DNA from: CAZTTG01 sp964615935
GTDB taxonomy: Bacteria > Planctomycetota > UBA1135 > GCA-002686595
NCBI GenBank assembly: GCA_964615935.1
Contig: CAZTTG010000058.1
Span: 1 to 39,196 of the forward strand
DNA length: 39,196 nt
Direction: 5' to 3'
Both the position numbers and the translations under genes were made by a program. Of the stretch, positions 7,903 through 16,864 are shown piece by piece. The stretch's first letter is position 1, and the number at the start of each line of letters is the position of its first letter. The notes under the pieces are model-generated. The model was given only the letters and a program-made list of their open reading frames with translations. It made no database searches and was not told the DNA's origin.

Positions 7903-10020
7903 ATGAAGGCGAGAACCCCGATCGTCGCGCTGCTCTTCGCGGCCCTGGCTGCGCCGGCCCAGGCGCAGGAACCCGACGCCCTGGACGAGGCCCTGGCCCT
8001 GGCCGAGCTGGAGCGCGCCGACCTCGGCTGGCGGCCCAAGGGCTGGTGGCCGCGCTTCCCGTCGGAGATCCCCTACAAGCTGCGCTTCTTCGACGGGCTG
8101 TTCGAACGGCCGCTCGAATCGGTGACCTACACCCGGCTCCTGGGGCACGCGGCGCGGACGCACCTCGATCCCGCGGTCCTGGACGAGGACGCCGGGCGGG
8201 GGACCACGAACCTCTACCACGCGGTGCACCTCCTGGGGATCAACCCCAAGTTCGGCGGCCTGCGGGGCTACGCCACCAACCTGGAGCAGGATCCGGCGCC
8301 GCTGGACGAGGCCCTCCTGGACCTCTACCGCGCGGCCGGCCGCACCACCGAGCCCTTCACCTTCTTCATGGAGCTGCCCTACCCCGAACTGGCGAAGGAC
8401 CTGGCCGGGCGGATCGAGGCCATACCCGAGCCCGCCCGCCCGATCCTGGGTCTGCTCGTGGCGCGGATCATCGACGCCCACCGCTGGGCCGAGCTGGCCT
8501 TCCGCAACGTCGACGGCGACGTCCGCATGGCCGCCGCCCGACGCTACGAGATCGGCCACGAGCAGGTGGACGCCTACGACTACTGCCCGGCCTTCGACGA
8601 CCTGGCCGCGACCCTCGACCAGGCCAGCCTGTGGTACGCGGGCGAGAAGTGCCTTCAAGCGCTGGACGACGCGCGGGTGGCCCTAGCCGCGCTCGAGGAG
8701 CCCGCTCCGGCCTTCGCCTTCGACTGGAACACTCCCTGGGGTTGGATTCGCATCCGCGGCGGCGGGAACGACGAGGTGGACGGCACCGGCGCCCTGCTGC
8801 TGGTGGACCTGGGCGGCGACGACCTCTACACCGGGGGCGCGGCCGCCTCGACCGCGGACCGGCCCATCGGCCTGCTGCTCGACTGCGCCGGCAACGACCG
8901 CTATCGCTCCAGCGAGCCGGCCCAGGGGGCGGGGATGTGCGGGATCGGCATTCTGATCGACGCCGCCGGCGACGATCGCTACCAGGCGACGCACTACGCC
9001 CAGGGGGTCGGCCAGTTCGGGCTGGGGGTGCTCGCCGACCTCGCCGGGAACGACCGCTTCGACCTGGAGTTCGACGGCCAGGGTTGCGGCTACTTCGGCG
9101 TGGGGCTGCTCCTCGACTGCGACGGCGACGACGACTACTTCCTCTACGCCGACGGGCAGGGGCTCGGCGGGGTATCCGGCGTGGGGATTCTCGCCGACAG
9201 GCGGGGGGACGACGAGTACGTCGCGGAGCGCAGCTCCGAGGTCACCGGCCGTCACTCCTACCACTCGCCCGAGGAGAAGATCTCGGTGAGCAACGCCCAG
9301 GGCTGCGCCATGGGCCGCCGGGGCGACGGAGCCGACGGGCATTCCTGGGCCGGGGGGCTGGGCGCGCTGCTCGACGTGGAGGGGAACGACCGCTACCTCT
9401 CGGGAAGCTGGACCATGGGCTGCGGCTACTGGTTCGGCATGGGCGCGCTGTACGACGGCAACGGAGACGACGAGTACCGGGGCGTGTGCTGGACCCAGGG
9501 CGCCGGGGCGCACTTCTGCATCGGGGTGCTCCTGGACGAGGGCGGGAACGACCAGCACCTGGGCGAGGCCACCTCGAACATGTGCGTCGGCTTCGGCCAC
9601 GACTTCACCGCCGCCCTGCACGTGGACCTGGGGGGCGACGACCTCTACCGGGTCGAGCGTCATGGCCTGGGCTACAACATCAACCGCAGCGTGGCGGCGC
9701 TGATCGACGTGGGTGGGGACGACGTCTACCAGGCCGACCCGGCCCACCGCGGCGAGGGCGAGAACCGGCCCGGCTTCTCGCGCTACGACCCCAAGTTCGA
9801 CCCGGGCGCGGCCGAGCGGCCGGACGCCAGCTACTACTTCGCCGACGCGACCTCGCTGGGGCTCTTCCTGGACGTGGGCGGTCGCGACACCTACTGGTCC
9901 GAGCTGGAGAACGACAGCCGCTGGGGCGACGAGCCGGGCTCGGACAACGCGAGGATTCGGAACTACGGGGTGGGCGTCGACCGCGCGGAGGGCGAGGTCC
10001 GCTTCGTGCCGCGGCCGTAG
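7903..10020 (+). CDS. Exported protein with about 13 Gly-Asp 26-residue repeats
   Basis: 705 residues from the ATG at 7903, chosen because it begins a clean signal peptide (MKARTPIVALLFAALAAPAQA, likely cut before QEPD). Residues 22-280 form a mixed region I do not recognise. From about 285 to 665 the protein consists of repeats with core G-[N/D]-D-x-Y/F: GGDDLY, AGNDRY, AGDDRY, AGNDRF, DGDDDY, RGDDEY, EGNDRY, NGDDEY, GGDDLY, GGDDVY and weaker copies. Neighbouring copies are 26-27 residues apart and joined by AQGxGxxGxGxLxD. The Asp/Asn/Gly pattern recalls calcium-binding turns, but the period is far longer than the 9-residue RTX unit, so a beta-solenoid with one metal or turn site per coil is the simplest guess. 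No enzyme motif is visible. I do not recognise a named family. Confidence 0.88.
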   Translation: MKARTPIVALLFAALAAPAQAQEPDALDEALALAELERADLGWRPKGWWPRFPSEIPYKLRFFDGLFERPLESVTYTRLLGHAARTHLDPAVLDEDAGRGTTNLYHAVHLLGINPKFGGLRGYATNLEQDPAPLDEALLDLYRAAGRTTEPFTFFMELPYPELAKDLAGRIEAIPEPARPILGLLVARIIDAHRWAELAFRNVDGDVRMAAARRYEIGHEQVDAYDYCPAFDDLAATLDQASLWYAGEKCLQALDDARVALAALEEPAPAFAFDWNTPWGWIRIRGGGNDEVDGTGALLLVDLGGDDLYTGGAAASTADRPIGLLLDCAGNDRYRSSEPAQGAGMCGIGILIDAAGDDRYQATHYAQGVGQFGLGVLADLAGNDRFDLEFDGQGCGYFGVGLLLDCDGDDDYFLYADGQGLGGVSGVGILADRRGDDEYVAERSSEVTGRHSYHSPEEKISVSNAQGCAMGRRGDGADGHSWAGGLGALLDVEGNDRYLSGSWTMGCGYWFGMGALYDGNGDDEYRGVCWTQGAGAHFCIGVLLDEGGNDQHLGEATSNMCVGFGHDFTAALHVDLGGDDLYRVERHGLGYNINRSVAALIDVGGDDVYQADPAHRGEGENRPGFSRYDPKFDPGAAERPDASYYFADATSLGLFLDVGGRDTYWSELENDSRWGDEPGSDNARIRNYGVGVDRAEGEVRFVPRP

Positions 10021-10180
10021 AGGGCGCCGTCGGGAAGGGCGGGGGGGCGGGGATCTACCCCCTGGAGAGCGATCCTCGATGCGAGCCCCTGGTTCTCCAG
10101 GACGCTACGATGGCCGCCATCGATTGCCGGGAAGAAGCCGGCGGCTGGCGCGTCCGGTCGGCACCAGGAGCTCAAAGGCC

Positions 10181-10813
10181 ATGAAGAAGACGATGATGAC
10201 ATGCGGTGTGCTCGCGGCCCTCTGCGCGGGGGCGTTCCTCGCGCTTCCGAGCGGCGCACGAGCGCCCGGGATGAAGGCGGGCGACGAGAGCCGAATCGTG
10301 ACCCTCTACGCCCACGACGATCTGCAGTCCTCCTTCGACTTCACCGAGGGGGGCAACGGGGCGACGCTGTGGAACGATGAGATCGTCCTGGACGACGCGC
10401 AGATCGCCTTCCACGTATTCGCGGAGAACATGATCTCGTACGGATTCGTGAGGAACGCGCCCACCATGGTCCTGGATCTCGGCGAGGTGTACGTGCCCGA
10501 GTTGGTGAGAGCGCAGGACTGGGCGCCCAAGCTGCCCATCAGTCTGTTCCACACCCTCTTCCTGGACGGAGCCCATTTTTCCTACCGCGAGCCGGGTGGG
10601 AGGGCGCACCGCCTCAAGGAGGCCGGCAGGATCCTGAACAACCTCCCTCCCGAGGGGCTCTACCACCTCGAGCCCAGGATCGGGCACACCTACCTCGTCC
10701 GCACGAATCGCCGCGGATCGAAGACCCCGGACGAGTACGCCAAGTTCCAGGTGATCGACTTCCAGCCCGACCGCAGCCTGACCATCCGCTGGGCGAACCT
10801 GCCCACGAGATAG
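10181..10813 (+). CDS. Small secreted protein of unknown function
   Basis: 210 residues. The ATG at 10181 has AGGAG about 10 nt upstream and starts a signal peptide (MKKTMMTCGVLAALCAGAFLALPSGARA). The mature part looks beta-rich (IVTLYAHDDLQSSFDF, then TMVLDLGEVYVPELV; C-terminal FQVIDFQPDRSLTIRW). No motif or family is recognised. Codon use is slightly less GC-extreme than in its neighbours. It follows the 26-residue-repeat gene by 160 bp on the same strand; that gap has an 8-bp inverted repeat (CCTGGAGA 10061-10068 with TCTCCAGG 10094-10101) and a 15-bp palindrome (10108-10122). It converges with the SDR gene, with 23 bp between the stops. Confidence 0.8.
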   Translation: MKKTMMTCGVLAALCAGAFLALPSGARAPGMKAGDESRIVTLYAHDDLQSSFDFTEGGNGATLWNDEIVLDDAQIAFHVFAENMISYGFVRNAPTMVLDLGEVYVPELVRAQDWAPKLPISLFHTLFLDGAHFSYREPGGRAHRLKEAGRILNNLPPEGLYHLEPRIGHTYLVRTNRRGSKTPDEYAKFQVIDFQPDRSLTIRWANLPTR

Positions 10814-10836
10814 CCGGTTCGAACCGAGGCCCGACC

Positions 10837-11991
10837 CTACTCCTGATCCTCCTGCTCGGCCTCGCCCCGCGCGTGCCACTCGCTGAGCAGGTCCCGCTCG
10901 CGGTCGGGCTGCATGCCGTAGACGGTCCACCGGTGGTCCGCGCCGCGCTTCTCGAAGTGCCAGTCGGCGGTGTCCCGGATGGTCTCGGCGATGGGCCGGA
11001 AGCGCATGCCGGCGGCGATCCCCCGCCGGTTGTCGTAGCGGTGCGCGTAGGGCGCGGGAAGCCAGAAGGGCAGCTCGACGAAGGGTCGCACGCCGTGCTC
11101 GAGCAGGAAGTCCTCGCCGACCCAGGTGAAGGAGCAGTCGCTCCCGAGCACGATCTTGCACCCGTGCAGGAGCTCCTGCAGGCTGACCTTGCCCGCGAAG
11201 CCGATCGAGTTGAAGATCCCGGCCTTGCCCTCGGCGCCGAACTCGACGCTGAAGACGCCCAGGTCCCGGACGTCGGTGAACTGCACCCCCAGCTCGGGAA
11301 CGTCGGGCGCCAGGATCTCGCCCCCCTGGGCCGTGCGCACCACCCAGTACGGCAGGCGGTCGGAGGGGTCCTCGCGCCCGGCGATGACGCCCGGTCGGAA
11401 GCTGGTGGTGCGGCCCGGCATGGCCGCCTCGACCGCCTGCTCGCAGAGCGCCTTCAGCGGGCCGTAGAAGCGCCCGCCGCCCACGCGCATGACGTCGCCG
11501 ATGCGACCCACCTGGGCGACGTCCTCCTCGCTGATGGGAATCACCGGCGACTCCTCGCCGACCAGGTGCTCCTGGCCCTCGGCGTACACCGAGATGGTGG
11601 AGATCAGGACGTAGTGCTCGACGCTGTCGGCCAGGAGCTCGGCCGCGGCCCGGGCGTGCGAGGGCAGGTAGCTCGAGGTGTCCACCACCAGGTCCCACCG
11701 GCGCCCCTCGAGCGCCTTCAGGTCCCCCGTGTCGCGATCGCCCCGCAGCTTCTCCAGCCCCGGAAAGAGGTGCGGATTGGACTTGCCGCGGTTGAAGAGC
11801 GTGACCTCGAAGCCCCGCTCGAGCGCCGCGTCGACGATCGCCGGGCCCAGGAAGCGCGTGCCGCCCAGCACCAGCAGGGTCTTGCCCGCTCCCGGCGCGG
11901 GGGAGTGCGGGGCGCGGGCGGCGAGCTGGCCGGCGAGGGGGAGGGCCATGCTGGCGCCCAGGAACTGTCTGCGGGTGTGCTCGTGCTGCAT
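10837..11991 (-). CDS. Tat-exported NAD-dependent epimerase/dehydratase-type SDR
   Basis: 384 residues. The N-terminus carries a twin-arginine signal (TRRQFLGASMALPLAG, R7-R8), unusual for this normally cytoplasmic fold. The Rossmann motif VLGGTRFLG lies at about 41-49, and the extended-SDR catalytic pair is Y176 and K180 (FYGPLKAL), with ISTISVYAE just before it supplying the usual Ser/Thr. These features mark an intact sugar-nucleotide epimerase/dehydratase-type active site. The substrate is not identifiable. If exported by Tat it would fold and bind its dinucleotide cofactor before transport. No Shine-Dalgarno sequence is visible before the ATG at 11991, but the signal sequence supports this start. 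It is separated by 122 bp from the DUF4384 gene upstream on the same strand. Confidence 0.9.
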   Translation of the reverse strand: MQHEHTRRQFLGASMALPLAGQLAARAPHSPAPGAGKTLLVLGGTRFLGPAIVDAALERGFEVTLFNRGKSNPHLFPGLEKLRGDRDTGDLKALEGRRWDLVVDTSSYLPSHARAAAELLADSVEHYVLISTISVYAEGQEHLVGEESPVIPISEEDVAQVGRIGDVMRVGGGRFYGPLKALCEQAVEAAMPGRTTSFRPGVIAGREDPSDRLPYWVVRTAQGGEILAPDVPELGVQFTDVRDLGVFSVEFGAEGKAGIFNSIGFAGKVSLQELLHGCKIVLGSDCSFTWVGEDFLLEHGVRPFVELPFWLPAPYAHRYDNRRGIAAGMRFRPIAETIRDTADWHFEKRGADHRWTVYGMQPDRERDLLSEWHARGEAEQEDQE

Positions 11992-12113
11992 GGGGATCGG
12001 TGGGCTGGAGGTCCGCGAGGAGAGGGGACGCGACCGTGTTACCCCCCGCTCACCGCTCCTGGCAAGGCGGACGTCCCCGATCGAGCGTAAGGGATGGGCC
12101 CGCACGGTGCGGA

Positions 12114-12965
12114 TCACCGGCGGTTGAGCGCGAATTCCACCACGACGGCGCCCGCGTCCGTCGCCTCGCGGAGGGACTCGATGCGCTCCAGGACCCGCCC
12201 GGCGAGCTCCTCCCGGCGCCGAGGGTCCTGCGCGAGCCGACGCTCCTCCCACCGCGCACCCAGCTCGCCGAGCGGGCGCGGCGAGGCGACCACGACCAGG
12301 CGCTCCTCTCCCGCCCGTCGCTCGAGGTGGAACCACTCGGGCTCGGCCGGCACGGCGCGCAGCGCGCCCGCGGGCAGGGGATTGGGATCGATCGCCGGCG
12401 GCTCCCCCGGGAACAACCTCGCCAGCCCTCCGTCCCCGCTGACCTGATACACGTGAACGTGGAGCTCCCGCGAGGGCCGCAGGAAGAGCCGGTAGTCGTC
12501 GGCGGGCTCGATCGAGACCTCCTCGTCCGAGGGGAACCGGAGATCGACGCCGGAGAGGATCGCGCTCCCGCCCCGGTGGACCTGGAGCAGGAGGTCGGTG
12601 AAGGGCAGCCCGCCCTTCTTGGGTCCCCTCCCCGCCGGCGATCCGGGTGCGGGCCCCTCCACGCGCAGGCCGCCCTTCGGCGGCCGCCAGGTCCGCGAGG
12701 CCACGTGGGATCCGCCCGGCAGGCCCGTCGGCTCCGTCCCGGCATCCATCGCGAGGCGCAGGATCCACGCGCACGCCATCAGGCACGCCGCGGCCGCACC
12801 CAGCCTCAGCCACCGCTGAATCCCGGGCGGGCCCAGGATCCGGCCCCTCCTGCGCCGCGCCTCCACCATCCGGCGCATCTCCTCGGTGGGGCGCAGGTCG
12901 GGCGCGGTGCGGCATTCCCGTGCCGTCCAGGCGTCCATGACCTCCTCGTAGCGCTCGTCGTCCAT
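12114..12965 (-). CDS. Single-pass membrane protein with DUF4384, candidate anti-sigma partner
   Basis: 283 residues. About 50 cytoplasmic residues (MDDERYEEVMDAW, then EEMRRMVEARRRRGR) lead to one membrane segment at about 53-72, then an exported domain matching DUF4384 by pattern (HVHVYQVSGDGGLARLFPGE, then NPLPAGALRAVP). The ATG lies two bases after the stop of the ECF sigma gene, so the two are probably translationally coupled. A short cytoplasmic tail, one membrane pass and an outside domain, placed directly after an ECF gene, is the layout of an anti-sigma factor. However, I see no zinc-binding anti-sigma motif (HxxxCxxC), so this role is inferred from position only. Confidence 0.85.
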   Translation of the reverse strand: MDDERYEEVMDAWTARECRTAPDLRPTEEMRRMVEARRRRGRILGPPGIQRWLRLGAAAACLMACAWILRLAMDAGTEPTGLPGGSHVASRTWRPPKGGLRVEGPAPGSPAGRGPKKGGLPFTDLLLQVHRGGSAILSGVDLRFPSDEEVSIEPADDYRLFLRPSRELHVHVYQVSGDGGLARLFPGEPPAIDPNPLPAGALRAVPAEPEWFHLERRAGEERLVVVASPRPLGELGARWEERRLAQDPRRREELAGRVLERIESLREATDAGAVVVEFALNRR

Positions 12966-12967
12966 GA

Positions 12968-13531
12968 TCAGGGCCAGGCCTCGACTCCCCGGCGCGCGAG
13001 GCAGCGCTTCATCCGCTCCCGGGCGAGGCCCACCAGCTTCTGCGCCATGCTGGTGGAGCGGCCGATGATGGCCGCCACCTCGCGGTAGACCTTGCCGCCG
13101 AGGTAGTAGAGCACCAGCGCCTGCCGCTCGTCCTCGCTCTCGAGCTCGCCGATGCAGGTGCGCACGGTCTCGGCCACGCCCCGGGTGGCGGCCGACTCCT
13201 CCGCGTCCCCCCTCCGGTCGGCGATCGCCTCCGCCAGGGGCACCTCCTCGCGCCCGATCCGCCCCCGCCGGCGCGCCCGATCGACGCAGAGGTTGCGGGC
13301 GATCTGAAAGAGCCAGGTCCGGAAGGACGCCCGGGAGGAGGCGAAGCGGCCCGGGGAGCGGATCACGCGCAGGAAGGTCTCGTGCACCAGGTCCTCGGCG
13401 CAGTCGGGGGAGGCGGCGGCGGCGCAGAAGGCCCACAGGCGGCGAGCGTGGCGCCGGTAGAGCTCGTCGAGGGCCTCGGCGCGGCCGCGCGCGAGCCGGC
13501 GGACCAGATCCTCGTCGGGGAGGGCGTCCAT
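12968..13531 (-). CDS. ECF-type RNA polymerase sigma factor
   Basis: 187 residues, the normal length for a stand-alone ECF factor. Region 2 spans about 18-88 (ALDELYRRHARRLWAFC, CAEDLVHETFLRVI, then FRTWLFQIARNLCVDRARR). Region 4 spans about 125-178 (DERQALVLYYLGGKVYREVA, then STSMAQKLVGLARERMKR). The DNA-recognition helix region is less canonical than usual. The gene starts 12 bp after the serpin stop, with GAGGGG overlapping that stop, and its own stop is 2 bp before the DUF4384 gene. Serpin, sigma and DUF4384 protein therefore look like one operon. It probably directs transcription of its own operon or an envelope-response set; no promoter motif could be assigned. Confidence 0.93.
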   Translation of the reverse strand: MDALPDEDLVRRLARGRAEALDELYRRHARRLWAFCAAAASPDCAEDLVHETFLRVIRSPGRFASSRASFRTWLFQIARNLCVDRARRRGRIGREEVPLAEAIADRRGDAEESAATRGVAETVRTCIGELESEDERQALVLYYLGGKVYREVAAIIGRSTSMAQKLVGLARERMKRCLARRGVEAWP

Positions 13532-13543
13532 GCGCCGCGCCCC

Positions 13544-14770
13544 TCAGGGCCGGGAGGGGTTCTCCACCCGGCCCAGGAACAGGATGGCTCCCGAGCGCCG
13601 GTCGCGGATCAGGAAGAGGAAGGGGTGGTCCGCGCGCAGGAACCGGCCCCGCTTCTTCATCAGGACCGCGGCAGCGCCGGCGGCCTCGGTGCCCTCCTCG
13701 TCCACCTTCACGACGGTCTTCTGGATGACGTCGTCGACGTGGAGGTCGCGCGCGCCGGTCATGCCCGAGAAGTCGGCCTCGCCGCCGAAGGCATCGGTCA
13801 TGCCCAGCGCCTTCAGGGTCGGCTTCAGGGGGAGCCGGCAGGAGAGGTCGAGGCGCGGCAGGAAGAGGCCCACCTCCTGCTCCCTCAGCTTCGCCAGGCG
13901 TTCCTCGAGGAAGCCGGGCGTGAGGGAGGCCTCCAGCGCTCCCAGCCCGTCGCGCTCGCGCGGCAGGAGGATCACCATGGAGAGCGCATCGCCCTGGTAG
14001 GGCAGCTCGAGGACGTCCAGCCCGTCCCCGCTCCACATGGGCCAGGTGCCCAGTCGGGTCATCGTGGGCACCTCGATCTGCCGGAGCCTCACGCCCTCCT
14101 CGGTGTGCACGGCCGCGAAGAACGGCCGGTTCGAGGTGTGCTCGGCGCTGAAGGCCACGGGCCAGCGGCCCTCGAAGGCGATGGCGGTGGCCAGGATCAG
14201 CCGCGTGACGGGCAGCACGTCTCCCGCCTGGAGCAGGTCGCGGACGCGGTCCTCGGTCCGCTCCTCGATCCAGGCATTGACGAGCCGCCGCGCGGCTTCG
14301 GGGTCGGCTGCGAAGTCCACCCGCTCGAGCCCCGCTCCGAAGCCCTCCTCGAGGAAGCCCTGGAAAGGCGAGCGGACGTCCATGCCCGTCTGGCCCCAGA
14401 GCGCGCTCGCGATCCGGAGCCGCCAGCCGTCCTCGCCCGAGCCGGCGACCAGGTCCCGCGACAGCTCCCCCACCGCCCGGATCGACGCCTCGCCGTCCCC
14501 GGCGAGGTGCAGCACCCGCTCCATCTGCTCCTCGGTCCGGCCCCGCGCCCCGGCGCAGGTCATGGCCAGGGCGCTGCGCAGCGCAATGGGCGAGAGGGCG
14601 AGGTTGCCCCCCTCGCCGGCCAGCTCCCGGTAGAGGTCCAGGGCGAAGCGGTTCCCCGCCGCCGCCGCGTCCACCGATTTCCTTGCCGCCTCGGGGGGGG
14701 CGCCCTCCTGGGCCGCGAGGAATCCGGTCGTCAGGAAGAGGGCCCACGCTAACTCTCGCGCTCGCTTCAT
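13544..14770 (-). CDS. Secreted serpin (serine protease inhibitor), predicted inhibitory
   Basis: 408 residues, the usual serpin length plus a signal peptide (MKRARELAWALFLTTGFLAA). The serpin fold is clear: NLALSPIALRSALAMTCAGA near the start, the RLILATAIAFEGRWPVAF breach region, and C-terminal DHPFLFLIRDRRSGAILFLG. The reactive-centre hinge at about 358-368 (EEGTEAAGAAA) keeps the small residues that inhibitory serpins need to insert the loop. Counting from the hinge puts P1 at R374 in the basic cluster KKRGR, which predicts trypsin-like targets. The loop is about two residues shorter after P1 than in antitrypsin, so P1 may shift by one or two. The start has GGAGG upstream. It is the first gene of the serpin/ECF/DUF4384 operon. 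Bacterial serpins are thought to guard against host, prey or own proteases; the target here is unknown. Confidence 0.94.
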   Translation of the reverse strand: MKRARELAWALFLTTGFLAAQEGAPPEAARKSVDAAAAGNRFALDLYRELAGEGGNLALSPIALRSALAMTCAGARGRTEEQMERVLHLAGDGEASIRAVGELSRDLVAGSGEDGWRLRIASALWGQTGMDVRSPFQGFLEEGFGAGLERVDFAADPEAARRLVNAWIEERTEDRVRDLLQAGDVLPVTRLILATAIAFEGRWPVAFSAEHTSNRPFFAAVHTEEGVRLRQIEVPTMTRLGTWPMWSGDGLDVLELPYQGDALSMVILLPRERDGLGALEASLTPGFLEERLAKLREQEVGLFLPRLDLSCRLPLKPTLKALGMTDAFGGEADFSGMTGARDLHVDDVIQKTVVKVDEEGTEAAGAAAVLMKKRGRFLRADHPFLFLIRDRRSGAILFLGRVENPSRP

Positions 14771-14845
14771 GTCGCTCTGCCTCCACTGGGTTGGCTTTGC
14801 CCGGAGTACGACCAGGCGCTTCCGCTTGCCACCTCTTTCTCGCTC

Positions 14846-16652
14846 CTACTCGTCCGGGAGGGCGAAGCGGTGCAGGGTCAGGGCCTTCCCCTCGATCCCC
14901 CACAGCTCCCGGCCATCGGGCGAGAAGCCGAAGGTCCAGGGCGGGATCCGCCTCTCGGTGGGTCCTGCGGCGAAGCCGCGCATGGATCCATCCGAGCGCC
15001 GCAGCAACGTGCCCCCGGGGCCGCTGCCGCCGACCCAGATCCAGTCGCGGGAGAGGGCGACCCGGAACTTGGAGATCGCATCGGGAAGGGGGATCACCTC
15101 GAGGGCCGCCCCCTGGGGATCGTAGAGCACCAGGTCCGACTTCCCCTCCCCGTCGAGGACCAGCAGCGACCCATCGGGCCCGGCGGCGCAATCCCAGATG
15201 TTCTCCAGCCAGCGCCCATCCGCTCGTCGCAGGATCCGCTCGCGGTTCCGGTTCTCGGCATCCACCAGGGTGATCTCCCACCCGTAGGTGTCGGCGATCC
15301 AGCGCTGGTCGGTGCCCGGCTGAAAGACAACCCAGCCGTCCCCCAGATCCACCGGACCCATGCGGGAGCCCCCCGGGGAGAATCTCAGGTAGCGAAGTGG
15401 AATGTGACCCCATCCCCGTTCCTCGATCTCCACGAAGACGCCGCCTTCCCGGCTGACCGCGATCCGGCCGATCGAGGTCATGTGCTCGACATCCGCCGGG
15501 TCGGGCTCGCAGGAGAACAGGCACCGACCCTCCCGATCGAAGACGTGCACCGTCCCGGTTCCGAGGTCCTGGATCAGGACTCGTCCCAGGTGGTCGACCT
15601 TGGCCGGCCCGGGATCGAGCAGCTCGCTCGAGTTCAGGCGAGCACGAGCGACGCGCTCGAGCTCGATCCCCGGCGGCGGGGGCGCGAGGTGCGGCCCCGA
15701 TGGGGCAAAGTCCGAGCGGCCGGTCTCCTCCACGCGCCAGGCGCCGATCGTTTCGGGGTCGCGCACCGCGCGGAAGTCCACCCTCTGCTCCTGCTGCACG
15801 AACCAGAGGGAGAAGCGCCCCTCCGTGGCCACGTCCAGGATGGCGCCATGGTCGTTCACCAGACACTCCAACCGGTCGTCGGCCCGCTCGTCGTAGCGCA
15901 CGGTGTAGTCCCTCGGGCACTCGAGGACCCACAGGGGCGCGCCACCGGGCCGGACCAACGCGAAGGTCCCTCCCTGGGGGCAGTAGCCCATGGAGAAGTC
16001 GCGGTAGTCGTTGACCCACCAGTGCAGGAGCGAGAGCTCGGTGCCGCGGAGCTCCCGCGCCTCGCGCAGGAAGCGGCGCACCTTCTCGACCTGCGGCATG
16101 AGCTCCCCGGGGAGCACCTCGGGCAGCTCCTCCCCCGTGGAGAGGCGCCAGATCCGCCAGGGGTCCGGGCCGTACTGTTCCCAGAGGAGGACGTAGAGGC
16201 GATCGTTGCCCCCGTGCACGAACGCCATCAGGCCTTGGGGCTGGGGATGGGTGTGCATCATGCGGCCGGGGACCCGGTCGGTGGCCTCGTCGAGGACCAC
16301 GCTGCCCTCGGGATCGAGGATGACCACGCGAAACGTGCCCAGGCCGCCGCGGGCGCCGCAGCCGGTGGAGTAGGCGTACCCCCCCCACCCGACCCTCGTC
16401 GGTCACCCCCGCCTCCCACAGGGTGTAGGGCCGCACGCCCGTCCACACCACCTCGCCGTCGCGCGTGAAGCGGTAGTGCCCCGGCCCGTCGCCCCAGCGC
16501 GAGCCGGGATCCACGCAGAGCTCGAAGCGCCCCGAGGGGCAGGAGTAGGTGGCGGGATCCAGGATGGGATCCGCCTGGGCGAGAGCGCCCGGAGCGCATC
16601 CCACCAGGACGGAGAGGGCCGCGATGGCCCTGCCGATCGACGGGTGGTTCAT
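14846..16652 (-). pseudogene. Secreted propeller-like protein, interrupted by an apparent +1 frameshift
   Basis: The start ATG at 16652 has a strong ribosome site (GGAGGGAGC) and encodes a signal peptide (MNHPSIGRAIAALSVLVGCAPGALA). That frame reads into RVGG at a run of eight G (plus-strand C at 16379-16386) and then becomes junk. Removing one G gives RVGGYAYSTGCGARG and joins the downstream frame (VVILDPEGSVVLDE), which is open to 14846. The total span is 1807 nt, exactly 602 codons plus one base. The restored 601-residue protein has repeated blade-like segments (DHLGRVLIQDLGTGTVHVFD, GPDGSLLVLDGEG, FSPDGRELWGIEG), suggesting a beta-propeller of NHL/SMP-30-like type; no catalytic residues are recognised. 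The single-base difference could be a sequencing error, phase variation or a true mutation. Downstream on the same strand, the serpin operon starts 75 bp away. Confidence 0.8.
16379..16386 (-). other. G8 homopolymer at the frameshift point
   Basis: Eight C on the plus strand (eight G in the gene) sit exactly where the two reading frames of the 16652-14846 gene meet. Seven G would restore one open frame. Homopolymers of this length are typical slippage and sequencing-error sites. Confidence 0.8.
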
Positions 16653-16864
16653 GCTCCCTCCGGCTCCCCGGGCGGCCGGCGCGCTCCTCGGGCCGTCCGC
16701 CGGGGTCACGCCACCCTAGTCGCCGGGGGTCGGGGGATTGCACGGTTCCCGGGATTCGCCCCTCGACGCGGCCGTTCCAGCCCGGCCGGCGATCGGTCGA
16801 TACCCCCGAGCACCTGGCCGGGTCCGGTTCCCCGGCCCCCTCCGCCCCCAGCAAGAGGCCGCCC

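Noticed and set aside
12114..12965. Zinc-binding anti-sigma factor
   Set aside because: The N-terminal tail has one cysteine and no HxxxCxxC; only gene position supports an anti-sigma role.
12966..16709. Upstream part of a 1531-codon minus-strand frame
   Set aside because: Only its two ends are coding: the DUF4384 gene, and the first 90 or so codons of the frameshifted propeller gene. The middle is out of frame with the serpin and sigma genes.
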